Position numbers and translations under genes: made by a program
Origin: Psettodes erumei
Taxonomy: Eukaryota > Chordata > Actinopteri > Pleuronectiformes > Psettodidae
Reading direction: 5' to 3'
Assembly (NCBI GenBank): GCA_016785225.1
Contig: JAFBJZ010000616.1
Coordinates: 2,469,001-2,533,000 of the forward strand
DNA: 64,000 bases
The notes under the pieces: model-generated
Database searches by the model: none
Seen by the model: only the letters and a program-made list of their open reading frames with translations
Told to the model about the DNA's origin: nothing
Part shown: positions 12,715 through 23,443 of the stretch, piece after piece
Position numbering within the stretch: position 1 is the first letter of the stretch
Layout: the number at the start of each line of letters is the position of its first letter

Positions 12715-15700
12715 GACACACCGGTTTGCTGCCAGGAGCCTGTTTGGCTGGGACCTCTGCAGTCTTTCCCTCCTCGTCACAGTCGTCAAACACATAGCTC
12801 TGAGAAGAAAAGAAATCAGGGCGACGCTGACTTAACCAGTGCTGAGTCAACACCTTCATTCACCTCCAAAACATCACCTGTATACATCATTATTCATCGA
12901 ATCTTTTTCTTCTGAGACTCAGTCTTTCATCTGATGGTGATGTGTATTAACCTGACAGAATACACTGATGTCTCAGGTGTGTACACACCCACACCTGTTT
13001 GCCACCAGAAACCTGTTCACCTCAGGTACCCTCCCTGTCATTCATTATATATTTTATATACAGTTACTTCTTATTTTCATTGATATTCTTACACATACTA
13101 CAAATGTACCAAGGTTCTGACTCATCAACAGGAACCCAGGATCCGATTGAGCCGAACCTGCTGAAGTATGAAGTGTTATTATAAAAGAAGATGTTTAACA
13201 GTTTGGGTAAGGTGATGTACATGTCATAAAACAGTTGTTGTGTTACTGTGTGTTTGTCAGTGAATGCACCTGCATGTGTTAAAATCATATATTTGGACGC
13301 TTAATCTTCCTCATCTCAGTCTGAGCTTCGAGACTTACAATTTTTCACAGGAAGCTAAAAGGGTTTGAATACACAGGTATTAATTAGGCAGGGAGGGTCT
13401 GACAAAGAGACACTACCAAGTTGTATTATGGGAAGTGTCGAAACTTCACTAAACCAACAGGATATTTCCACAATGCTTTGTTTTTAATCTCCTGACATTT
13501 TGAGTGCAAAATTAAATGCACTCCTTTTTATTAATCCCACAGCAAAAAGCATGGATGGGTTACACTGGCAGGAAACCATGAGAACCATGAACATTGCTTC
13601 CAAAATTTTAACCGACTTTCAAAAAGCATTAAAAAGTGAATATTTTCAATTGAATTCAATTTATCTTGTGGTGTGTAGTACTGTGTAGCCTAGTCCCTAG
13701 ACAAACAAACAAACTTAAATAACATTAATCTTTCCCTTTTTCCTCAAGCTGACTCCATAGCTCATCTCCACATCCACTTTCATATCCATTCCTGTCTTAC
13801 ATTGGGATACTCTTTTGTGATTATAAACAGCAAAGCAAAGTAAACATGAGAGCAGGTGCATCGCTTACAGTGAACGTGGGCAATTTCTCTTTTTGGCTCT
13901 GGCGAAACATCCCAGTCAGCACTGGCTGATGACTCTACAGAACACATGTAAATGAAGAGACAATGAAACTTTTACATATTCATTATGATTGTTGTCAGAG
14001 GTGGAAGCTGTGGTACCTGTCGAAAGTCGGCTTCATCTTTGGGAACTTTAGCAGCCTCTGGTTGGTCGTTTTCTCTGGAGCGCTGAAGAGGAAGAGGAAG
14101 TCACACTGACTCTGCAGTCTAGAAAATTATGCAAGGAGGAACGTGGTACTTGTGAACGCTGTCTTTGTGTCTGTGTACCTCTGCGTCCTCAAAGTGTGCC
14201 CTCCTGCATTGGCTGTGCCTGGATGTTGCATTCAGTTCCTACACAAAAAACCCAGAGGGAACAATAACACTGATGTTTAGAAGAGGAAAGAAACATGAAA
14301 CCATGAGTAGTCCAGAGTAATGCTGTACTGTAAACTGTTGTCACTCCAGACTTGAGACTATTTCTATTAAATTTCATTTAAATTAAAAAGTCATTATCAA
14401 AATATAATAAACACACATGCGGCCACAATCCTCTACTGTCTTAATACTTTAAACCAGATTTAAACCTAAAAAACTTTTGGGTGTATTGTACCTTTTCTGT
14501 GGGTCTGAGTGGAACCGCAGGAGTGCCAGACGAGTTCTGTTTTGTCTCTCTTTGTATTAAGTTTCCATTGTCCTGACAGAGGTGGAAAAAGGTGAGAACA
14601 TAATAATCCGTACAGTATATAAAATCAAACATGTGCAGTTAAAATCAATATGAAAGCCACATTTCAAAAAGATATATTGATGTTTAATACATTTTTGACA
14701 CATTGTCCAAGGTACTAGCAAATAATCATGATATGCATTGTACCCGTTAAGCAACCTCTTTCTTTGTTCATAAATGAATAAATAAACATAACACTTAATA
14801 AAAAACTGAAATAACAGCAATTTAAAGAAACAAAGAAATTCAATAAATACCTCATTGTTTGTTGCTGCTGCTCTTTTCAGTCTGTATTGTGTCTGAGTCA
14901 ATTCCTGGACAGAAAAAAACAAAAATCTGCTTTGAAATGTTAAATAAAATCTCAAATCAAATTTAATCTTTTGAAGTGGCTTATGTGGTTAGTGTACTTT
15001 TACTGCTTTAAGTGGGTAATATTCAGATTCCAGTTTGTCAGATAAAAAAATAGGGTTCTCTTTCCATCAAAAATGATTTCCATCAACCTTTATATTTATG
15101 TAACGTTCTCTTTTCTAAGCTTTCTATTTTTTCTAATATTGTTATCCTGAAGCTGCCAGAGACTAATAACAGAAGTCAACTTGAACCAATATTCTCCTAA
15201 GAGTGAGTGGGAAAAAAATTCCTCTCCACTTCAGCTCAGGCTAAAAGAAAAAAAATACTTTTCTGTTACCATATGTTTAAGGAAATTTGGCCCAGCACAG
15301 CTGTTCAGTAGAAGGGAAACTTTCACATGCATGAGGAAAGTGCATGAACAACAAAACAACCTCAGAGACGTGGACATGGACTTACAGCGTCTGCAGGTCG
15401 CGGAGGCACCACAGGACCTGGTTTCCCTGGGTCCTTCCTTTTCATCTGTGCAGATCATTTTTACATGTCATTGTGCAGCTGTGCCAAGTCATATCACACC
15501 ACACACAAAGACATTTCAGTAAACATGCAGACACATGATGAACTCTCTCAGGAAGTTAATCAAAAAAAGTACCTCAGGGGGCTTTGGAGGAGGTTTAGGC
15601 TGTAAAAGAGAGACACAAGGCACTGTGAGACCTGAGTGCCATGTGTGAGTATAAAGTACATACCAATGTGTGTATGGGATATTTGGGGGGTTGTTTATAT

Positions 15701-15802
15701 ATATATACATATATAATACACACTGTCATTGTTTTCTGTGATAGCTACACATGTGCTCACCGGTCTCTTTTTCACTTCTGGCCTCATCATACCCGCCTCC
15801 AT
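270..15802 (-). CDS. ApoL-domain protein with long tandem-module N-terminal arm (paralogue A), 3' end outside window
   Basis: Reconstructed from GT/AG sites and frame continuity; about 1136 codons are inside the window. It starts MEAGMMRPEVKKRP (Met at 15802), with no signal peptide. Coding exons: 270-684, 1232-1280, 1504-1543, 1637-1711, 1938-2000, 2209-2271, 2428-2499, 2710-2766, 2852-2923, 3229-3291, 3422-3493, 3582-3653, 3758-3823, 4146-4202, 4290-4352, 4481-4546, 5206-5274, 5359-5427, 5502-5567, 5651-5725, 5848-5907, 6149-6220, 6318-6383, 6548-6619, 7726-7794, 8277-8332 (frame-breaking), 8472-8534, 8890-8961, 9113-9190, 9995-10066, 10169-10231, 10376-10447, 10594-10656, 10882-10950, 11115-11180, 11251-11316, 11642-11740, 12574-12624, 12722-12799, 13869-13934, 14017-14082, 14179-14238, 14492-14572, 14851-14904, 15386-15445, 15573-15599, 15761-15802. 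Order of parts: proline-rich start, PxxPxR exons, F/S array, basic exon, acidic exons, LMEWWNTV, ApoL domain. The ApoL family comprises amphipathic, membrane-inserting, mostly intracellular proteins. The role of the arm is unknown. The last exon(s) lie left of base 1. Individual exon edges are inferred, not transcript-proven. Confidence 0.8.
745..848 (+). repeat. Remnant of a fish SINE/LINE-type repeat tail
   Basis: The stretch ends in GATAAGCAGGACTGGAAATGG followed by GATGGATGGATA. This is the kind of 3' tail (AAATGGATGGATGG) common to short interspersed repeats in teleost genomes. It lies in an intron of paralogue A. The boundaries are approximate and the family was not determined. Confidence 0.5.
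4912..5010 (+). repeat. (TTA)n plus interspersed-repeat 3' tail
   Basis: A run of about nine TTA units is followed by GTAAAGCACTCTGTAACTTT and an A-rich AAATAAAAATGC end. This resembles the AAAGCACTTTGTAA...AAATAAA termini of many teleost retroposed repeats. It is intronic in paralogue A. The assignment is by pattern only. Confidence 0.4.
7546..7593. repeat. (AAT)n microsatellite
   Basis: About 15 uninterrupted AAT/TAA units in the long intron (6620-7725) of paralogue A. Apart from this run, that 1.1 kb intron holds nothing I can name. Confidence 0.95.
8277..8332 (-). pseudogene. Frame-breaking F exon (56 bp, one base short)
   Basis: Both splice sites are intact (TCTGTAG| and GAG|GTATAG) and the sequence matches the F template (FSGLLKKTPK) after its first codons. 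The exon begins GAAAAGGTGG, while its sisters begin GAGAAAGGAGG or GAAAAAGGAGG, so one base of the A run is missing. The exon is 56 bp instead of 57. If spliced in, the frame shifts and a stop appears in the next exon (7726-7794). Because neighbouring exons are phase 0, skipping it would be harmless. A homopolymer assembly error is the simplest alternative. Confidence 0.75.
12675..12712. repeat. (CA)n microsatellite next to a donor site
   Basis: Nineteen CA units lie only about 9 bp past the splice donor (minus strand GTGTGTCATTG) of exon 12722-12799 in paralogue A. Such GT-rich runs just inside introns can affect exon inclusion. Confidence 0.95.
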
Positions 15803-16554
15803 CCTGCCTGCAAAGAGAGAGAACAAGAGTGGCACTGAACAAAGCGCATACAATGGACTCTGCAAATTGCACTGAGAGGAAATGATGAGCTAAAACACGC
15901 TAACAAACTTTCATAAATTACACCAGTGCTTTTCATACTGTTACATATCAAAATAACTGCTGTGAAAACGGCTTCTTTAAATACTGTTTTCTGATGTTTG
16001 CATGTAGAAGACCAGCGTGTCCCATAATCCACAATGGAGCGTTCATCTTTTTTTTGACTTGTCATGGCAGGAGAAGCACACATGTAAAACAATGGCATGA
16101 ATCAGGGCTGGAGTCATGTCACATGCTGGCTGGCTGTCATACTGTCATGGTTTTACGGCACCACCCATGTTTCTCCTGCTGTGACGAGTCAGACTTCCGT
16201 CAAGAAAAAAGCATGTCCTCATTAATGTGTTAAGTCAGGATATATGGCATGTGTTTGTCATTCACTGACAAATAGACCAATAAAAAACAAACTAAAATCA
16301 TGTAACTAATACAGCAGGTATTATCTTTGGTATGGTTAGCTGACTGGATATGAAAACTTAAGAAAACTGACAATGTAATAAGGATCTACAGGATTTGACC
16401 TTAATCCTTAATGTGCTAGTTTGAACTATGAACTCAGATGTCATGAAAGTTTAAAACTGGTCTCCCAGAGTCTCAGTCCCATCACTGAAATATTCATTCA
16501 CATACAAAACAACAAGATACGACAAGAATACTGAGCTGCTGCATGTAAGCGCAG

Positions 16555-16582
16555 CAACAACAACAACAACAACAACAACAAC
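16555..16582. repeat. (CAA)n microsatellite
   Basis: About nine CAA units in the first intron (15808-17668) of paralogue A. Otherwise that intron contains only the teleost repeat at 16706-16870 and unremarkable AT-rich sequence. Confidence 0.9.
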
Positions 16583-16705
16583 GAAAACAGATTTTCAAAT
16601 GCAAAGAATTTTTTCCTTGTCGTGATAAACTGAGTATCTTTTGGACAACAGCTTACACAATTGTCATCTAGGGTTCTGAAAAATGCTTCAGTCATGTTAG
16701 TATAC

Positions 16706-16870
16706 TTCTCACTGATTAATCGGCCAATTATTTGTCGATAAAACATAAGAAAACAGTGAAGAATGTCAATCACATTATCTTAGAGTACAAGTTGATTATT
16801 AAATATCTTGTTTCTGCCCCCCAACAGCACAGAAACCAAAAATATTTCATTCACTGTAATGTAGGCCCCT
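16706..16870. repeat. Teleost interspersed repeat, 'GATTAATC...GATAAAACATAAGAAAA' family, copy 1
   Basis: The sequence CTGATTAATCGGCCAATTAT, then GTCGATAAAACATAAGAAAAC and CACAGAAACCAAAAATATTTC, follows the layout of a repeat I know as abundant in teleost introns. Related copies lie at 34816-35010 and 36190-36330. The family name and class were not resolved. Confidence 0.55.
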
Positions 16871-17668
16871 ATGACTTCTGCGATGCAGAAGACATGGGCT
16901 GAATTTTTCCTATTGAATTGTTGGAATTTTATTCATCCACCACGTGATTCCACATACTCCAGGTGAAAAAATGTGGTCAAATCAGGAAATACGGAATTTA
17001 AAAAAATTCAAATGGGAAAAAAATGGACTATGGAAAGAAATTAAAACAAATTTGATCGAGACCTACTAATGTACAACTACAAAAATCTGAAAATTCTCAC
17101 ATATTCGATTTTTGTGCAGGTATAAGTATTGAAACAAGTAATCACTCACATTGAAGCTCCAAATGCAACATTGCAAAAAAAGGTACTGCATTTAAAAAGA
17201 ATTTAAAAGTCCCCAGTATCAGCAGCAGAGCAGACTTGGCAATACTGAACAGAAATTCAACATAAAGTTCTGCTTGCAATGTCTTCATCTGGAAAGAAAC
17301 TGTTAAGAGCACTATGCACTAAAATTAAAAAGTGATAAAGTGTGGAGTATGATGAAGTAGAGAAATGGTGATTTTCATGTACAAGTACCTCAAAACTGTA
17401 AAAGTATATTTGAATATACAGGAGTAGCTCTGTTCGGAATTGCTCACACAGCCAACAACAACTCATCTCAGCAGTAACAGTCTTCAGGAAGAAATACTAC
17501 ATGTTACAGTATGAAACATATCCCAGATCTGCAGCCTGCTGCGCTGAAGCCAGCTGCAGTCAAAGCCAAAAGTCCACTCGGTATTTAAATGAGCGGTGGA
17601 TAAGAAATCATTAACGCCTCCGAAGACACAAAGTAAAATCAGGCTCGTGTCAGACTGTACGGTTTTAC

Positions 17669-17830
17669 CTACCGAGGGTCTGGAGGATCAGAGAGACTGA
17701 GAGGTTCCGTCTGTAACGCGGCTCCTTCACTAACTACACATTCCCAGGAGTTTGTCAAAACGTCACCGCACCCACACATCTGCACACCCGCGATGCGTTC
17801 AAGAGTCGCTCAAAACCTCAGAAATCCAAG
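17669..17830 (-). promoter_or_regulatory. Non-coding first exon and probable promoter of paralogue A
   Basis: A donor (minus strand CCTCGGTAG|GTAAAAC) ends an exon at 17669 that would splice to the acceptor before 15807, just upstream of the start Met. The sequence upstream (17670-17830) is the only CpG-bearing patch of the region. No TATA box is obvious and the transcription start is not determined. Confidence 0.5.
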
Positions 17831-18279
17831 CTCCAAAGTCACCTCGCTCTCAAGCATTTATGTATGTTTTATGGTCATCTCGAGTAAATGCTAACAAATG
17901 CTACCAAATTTACGTTTTTTAAATTTTGACAATTTCGACTGTAAATACCTAGTGACTGTAGACCTAGTGTATATTTTTGTACAATAAAATTGAATGATAC
18001 ATTGAAAAAAATATTTATTTTTACCAATAAATTACTTAGGCTGCATTTATTTTGTACTGGAGAAAAGGGTAGAGTATGAAACTTATTTTAATTTTTAATG
18101 CAATAAAAATAGCAGTACAGCAGAGGGAGGCTTGGTGAGAGCAAACCAGTTTATCCACCAACACAGGTTTGATAGCCCTGCTCCTGCTGCTAAAGTCCTC
18201 CACCCCCACCCCCACCCCCACCCCACCAGCTGCTGATGTGTCCCTCTCTGAACTCTTCACCCTTCAACATGTTTTCAAC
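17831..18279. other. Intergenic spacer with C-rich simple repeat
   Basis: No gene is seen. The stretch is AT-rich to about 18100, then holds a (CCCCCA)n run at 18200-18228. It separates the 5' end of paralogue A from a decayed LINE. Confidence 0.6.
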
Positions 18280-18836
18280 TTCAGCCTGTGATGAGGGAGG
18301 GGTCCCGCACCACATCCCAGTCTCAACAGATGACACAACCCAGTGTGCCTGATCTAACACTTCATGAAGGCTCGAATGGCTCCTGCTGCACTCCCTCAAA
18401 CCCCAGGTCCCTTGGACTTGATCCACTGCAGTATCAGGAGACGGTGGGTGTGGAAGAGAAGAGGCCAGGCCATCAACTCTATCTGCTATGTCAGGCCGAC
18501 TGATCCGGACAAGAGGAGCTCCACTGTGAGGATCATGTTTTTTGATTTGTCAGGACCTTTTATATGAACTAGCCTGTTCTGCTGAGTGACTAGCTGACAG
18601 AGATACAGATGGACTCTTACAGTCACAGTAGCTGAATCCTCATCTCCATCACACTCTGTGACCAGTTACTGGCTATGTTAGCCTTTTGCGCACCTTCCCA
18701 TTTATCCATATGTGTTTATAGTTATATGCACATAATTTGTATTTTATTCTACTTGTGTCTTTTTTTGTTTTTATGTGTCATTAAGATACTGGGTGCCTTA
18801 AATTTCCATCAGGCTCAATAAAGTATCTATCTTTCA
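18280..18836 (+). mobile_element. Degenerate CR1/Rex1-type LINE fragment
   Basis: Plus-strand translation gives AINSICYV about 20 codons before VRIMFFDLSGPF. The second is recognisable as a decayed form of the reverse-transcriptase motif 'VRIMFVDFSSAFNTI' of CR1/Rex1-like LINEs, with 'DAINSICYVLQHLD' usually before it. The unit ends GGCTCAATAAAGTATCTATC, a typical 3' tail for fish LINEs. The reading frame is broken by stops and most of the ORF is missing, so this is a dead 5'-truncated and internally deleted copy. Confidence 0.65.
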
Positions 18837-19540
18837 TGTTTATTGTTCTTTCAGTATTTTTTGTTGGTCAGATTTTACATAATACTTTTTATTAGATTAA
18901 GTTTTTGCATGCAGTTTTGAAAGTTGTTTAGATTTTCATTAAAACAGTGATACATTTCATCAGTTGGGCTTACAGTATACAGTATTAACAAAACGCAGAC
19001 CAACATATTAATTTTAAATTCTGACCAACCCTAATATCAACATCATCATGTTTAGTTTAGTGACAGTCTATGTCAAACTGCAAGAGTGTTGCATCAGAGA
19101 AAAGCATTTGCAAAGTGATGATTGAAAATGTGCACATTGTCTTTAAAGAAATGTGAGCTACAATAACACTTAAATAATATTTGGCTGGAAATGAAGCATG
19201 CAATAATATTTGTTTATTCTAAAAAAATGCACATTATAGCAGTTGTTCAAGGGGCTTCTACCTTCCACTCTACCCCTCTGTCATGTTCCCTTGCTTCTCA
19301 GGTGTTATTTGCCTCCATCTTCAGTAATCTAAATATTTCCCACACCACTCAAAGGCAACATCACCTACAGGTCAAACAAAGCATCTTGAACAAACCAAAA
19401 CACGCCCTGAGAGCTCCTGTGCTACTAATCCTCACAGTGAAATTATTTCTAACATAATAAGGAGACATCCTACCTCACAGAAGAGCTTTGTCAACAAATC
19501 TCCATCAGATAATCATTTCAAGGAACAAAAGTCCAATGTC
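18837..19540. other. Intergenic, nothing recognised
   Basis: AT-rich sequence without coding bias, repeats or RNA-like structure that I can see. Confidence 0.5.
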
Positions 19541-20003
19541 TCACCTGGTCTTTGCAATCAGACAGGATGCAAGATCTGAAACCTTTTGTCTCCTTTCTGG
19601 CTCTGTGGCGGCAGTGAATTCACCTGGGAGTGGGGCGTGGCCACAATGAGATCCACCTGCGTGTCTGTGGGAGTGGTGAAAAGTGTATGTCACGGTTCTC
19701 AGCCGGTGAGACTCTGACTCATCAGTTTCATAAACATTACCAGCCTGTTTAACAAAAAAAAAAGATGATGGGAGCTGTTTTAAAAATAGAAAATAAAAAA
19801 GCAACAGTCGTCTTGGTAGCAGCTCCAAACACTGACACATCAAGGGTGAACTTTGATGCTGAGCAGTGGAAGGTCACTGCCCCCCAGCTAAAGGTGTATC
19901 CAGTCTGTAACAACAGACATATTGTCAAGATATAAAATTTTCCAACGTCAAACCATATTTTTATTCTAAGTTCAATGTAAATGTCAGTAAGATTTTCTGG
20001 CAT
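19541..20003 (-). other. Exon-like open stretches of unknown identity
   Basis: On the minus strand a good acceptor (CTGTTGTTACAG|) precedes an open stretch reading TGYTFSWGAVTFHCSASK and onward to about 19810. A second strong acceptor (polypyrimidine then GTTAAACAG|) precedes one reading AGNVYETDESESHRLRTV and onward. A donor (CCAG|GTGAAT) ends that second stretch near 19623, and another (ACCAG|GTGAGAC) follows near 19545. Composition is coding-like, but I recognise no family and find no start or end. They could be exons of an unannotated gene, a decayed exon pair, or chance. Confidence 0.25.
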
Positions 20004-20804
20004 ACAAATACTCTATTGATAACCAAAAACAGCTAAATATAAAGAATGGCTTAACATCATCTTCTCAACTTGTTTCATTGATTTCATCATGTACTCCAGG
20101 CTGTGGTCAGTACACTGTGACATCACTGCTGGGCATGGAATGAAGTACAGCATGGTGAGCGCCAAACCCCAACCAGCACAGTGCTGGTTTGGTACTTTAA
20201 AGGAACTTCTACCTACATTTGGCATTCATTATGTTTATGCCAACTTAAATCTGTGACTGTGAATGAACTAAATAAACTACCAGGTGTGCAAACAGCAGGG
20301 TAAACATTACAGACTAGTAAACCTATTTTTCCTCAGGGATTGTTGTTGCTGAATGGAAATTGAGAAGGTTCTGTGCTAGCAATAAAAAACAAAGCCAGGA
20401 TTGAATCAAAGTTAACCACACCCATCGGTGAGGTGAAATAAACCCTGACATTTACAACCAGAGGGGGCTGTGAAACGCTGCTTTTTCTGCCTGGTGTAAA
20501 GTTACTCTTACAGGACACAAATTTGTATAAAAAAATGTTGTCAACACCCTTTAAAAATGTTAAGGTTAGTCCTGTGCAGATAAATGACTAACAACTAATA
20601 TACCAAAAAATTAAAAAGTATTTCTGTCTACATTAGTCATGGAAATCTCTGAAGAAAATTAAACAGAGCTGAAGGAAACTTTGACTTTGAAGTTTATCTT
20701 GATTATTATGTGAACAAATATCAACTCAGCGAGTTCACAGCAGTTGGTTGACAGATACAAATTGTTTGTTCACTAGCAAAGAGACTTCACAAAATGCACA
20801 GATT
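20004..20804. other. Intergenic, nothing recognised
   Basis: No coding exon, RNA gene or known repeat seen. It lies beyond the predicted poly(A) site of paralogue B. Confidence 0.5.
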
Positions 20805-20825
20805 GACAAAGTGTTTCTCTGACTT

Positions 20826-20831
20826 TTTATT
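20826..20831 (-). terminator. Poly(A) signal AATAAA of paralogue B
   Basis: A minus-strand AATAAA lies about 1.65 kb downstream of the stop codon at 22486. Cleavage would fall near 20805. Several other AATAAA-like hexamers occur between here and the stop, so alternative 3' ends are likely. Confidence 0.4.
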
Positions 20832-22485
20832 AAGAATTTTAACATTTACATTTATTACACATAAAGTTCTACAGTATATTGCACATAAAAAGGTATTGTA
20901 GAATAACCAACTCGACCCATGAGGCTGAAAAATAAATATGAAGTTCAATAAACAAATAGCTTACAGTGTAGACAGCATAACATATCAAGACTTGACCTTG
21001 AAACAAGAGTCTTAAGGCAAATGAATAATCTAATAAAAGGACATGGTTGTTTTCAGGACAGGTAGAGTCAGTCCTGTGTCATTCTAGTCATCTCAGGGAT
21101 CTTTTTCTTCTTTTTTTAATCTATGGTTCTAGTATGGCACTAGTTTCACCAGCTTGTGTTTACAAAATGGAGGTTGAAACATGATAAATAAAAATAGATT
21201 CCTCCACAAAAATATTCTCCCATTAAGAGGTTATGTTACTACTAAATATTTCTACCAAGTCACTGCCAGGTGTAACTGCTGTCAGTTAGCTTGCTATTAT
21301 GACCAGGCTAAGAGTGAAGATGTTTCATAAGTAATACAGAATATGGCTAACATTTTGGACTGGACACTTGATCGAAATGCTCTTTTATAATGATGTAAAC
21401 GGGGAAGGAGCACAATATTCCACAAATTAGAAAATCACGTCATAACAAGCGACCAAATGTCGTTGGCAAGGTTGGCATCGTCAGCATGAACACTACTAAC
21501 TGTGAAACATATTTTTCCCATGTATGCATTGAAATAAAACAGAGTAATGCCTATAATTTTAAATGATTGGCAGTTAAGTTTGATATATCACTGAAATCTG
21601 TTATTTTTGGAAGTTCTGTAATATACCTTCTGACTTCCTATTTAGCTGACAGCGTATATTCCATAATAACTGTTCCACACCTTACTAGTCATTACTACCT
21701 ACTGTAAAGCATTCCTTTAGTTATAGTGGTGAAGCCCAATTTTGTGAATCACTAGTTTTATTCTAGTAAGAAATTAGGACGGACTAAACACTCAAAATTA
21801 GTGACTGACTTCTGATTTACTAATCCATCCCAGCTGCATTAGTGATCTTTCTCACTATGATTTTGTCATTGTTTTGGCTCTTTTGTAGAAGAAAATATTT
21901 TTTAAAACGAAGCTTATTACTGACATTCTTCAAAAGGAGGCCAATCTCTTCAAACCAAACAAGACTTGCTAAATTTTAAAACATCCCACATCAGATCCAA
22001 AACCTGAAGCAGATGATATATAAAGTAGAAACATTTTATTGTAGCCCTGAAACCCAAAGAAATACAATGTAAGATTAAAACAGGCTAATGCGACACTGCA
22101 TCAATCTGTGTTTCTTAGGCATTTTAAACAATAAAAGGCACTCCGCCAAGCAAATGCAATCTACATCGGGTAGTAAAAGTCCCATTGTTTCAATACGTCG
22201 ATATGAAACTTTAAGTAAAGTCTAAATGATTAAATCTAGAAAATATTTGCACTTATTTAGTCTATTAATTTAAAACTGTTCTATCCAAACAGACAATTTG
22301 TTTAAATCTGTGAATCCCACTTTCTGAAAAGAAAAAAAGGCCATTTCACATGTTGACACAACTGCCTGAGAAGCAGATATGACCCTTTGTGTACCACAAT
22401 ACCTTAGCTCCACCCAGTTTGTGAGTGCAAACGCTGATTCAGTTTTCGAGTAGATTTGAGCACGTTTGGCATGGGGAAGTTTCGG
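20832..22485 (-). other. Probable 3' UTR of paralogue B
   Basis: An AT-rich stretch directly after the stop codon, with no further exon, repeat or open frame. It is read as a long 3' untranslated region because the next plausible poly(A) signal cluster and the gene-free zone begin beyond it. The exact end is unknown. Confidence 0.45.
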
Positions 22486-23443
22486 TCAAACATATTCTCG
22501 ATTCTCAATGTCCTTTTTGATGGCTTTTTTAATCCGGTCAATTTCATCTTCATCTGAACTGCCATATTCATAATCTTTCTCTTTCTTGTCATTGTCCAAA
22601 GCAGCTGTATCTTTGCCTGTGTCGCTTTCAGGCATGGTGGACTGCAGCTCCTCTCGTATGCCGTTGAGCTCCACCAAACCGTCGTGCAGTTGTGTCGCCA
22701 CTTCCCTGATTTTAGCAGCAAACTCTGACTTGGCCCCTTTTTTAAGTTCTTTGGAGTCCTTAGCCACAAAGTAGATGTCCATACCTACGAAGAGTCCGGT
22801 CAGCACACCAGTGGCCATACTGGCGATCTGAACTGCTCTGGCTGCTGTGCTGCCGGCCACATTGGCGATCTGAACCACGCGCATGATCTCGTTGGCGTTG
22901 ATGAGGATGGCCTTTCCTGCCATGGCACCGTCCTCATAGAAGCTACTACTGAGCACGGGGAAGTCTCGATTGTACGCGTGGTTTTTCATCTTGATCAGAT
23001 CAAATTTGCGCAGGTTTTCAATACCCTGCTTGATGAACTTCAGGCACTTGTTCAAGTCCACCATCTTCTCCTGGTAGTCCTCAACGATCTTCTCGACCTT
23101 CTTGCGGTCCATCGAGTTATTGACCTGGTTGGAGATGCCAGCGCCTGCTGATGTCAGACCACCCGCCGTGGCGACACCCAATCCCACTGCTGTCACAATC
23201 AAAGAGGTTCCCATGGTGACCGGGGCCAGGGCGAGGCCAGCAATAGTGGCAACGCCCCCGATGGCACTGGTGGAGCCACCCGTAATTTGAGCAATCTTTG
23301 TCTTCTTGTTGAACTTATCCAGGCCGTCAGCGATGCTGTTGAGGTCGATGACGTGCTGCCAGAGGCTCTCAGCACGCTCCGAGAACAGTTTGTTAAAGAC
23401 ACGGATTCCTTTCTGCACTTTGTCAGCCGTCACCGCAAATGCC
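22486..23443 (-). other. Full ApoL domain exon of paralogue B
   Basis: One exon of 319 codons. An amphipathic helix (VTADKVQKGIRVFNKLF) comes first. The Gly/Ala-rich hydrophobic hairpin (GGSTSAIGGVATIAGLALAP, then SLIVTAVGLGVATAGG) follows, then MDRKKVEKIVEDYQE. A second hydrophobic stretch (ARAVQIASMATGVLTGLFVG) comes next. The end is charged: GSSDEDEIDRIKKAIKKDI, then ENREYV and stop. This is the ordinary ApoL layout with both hydrophobic regions and a C-terminal helix. The exon shows the strongest coding signal of the whole region. Confidence 0.9.

Noticed and set aside
12987..13030. CCTGTTTGCCACCAGAAACC resembling part of exon 12722-12799
   Set aside because: The similarity covers only about 25 bases, and no acceptor or full frame follows. 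It could be a decayed exon duplicate, but there is too little to call.
14557..14955. 132-codon minus-strand frame
   Set aside because: Only about 18 codons (exon 14851-14904) are real. The rest is AT-rich intron with no coding bias.
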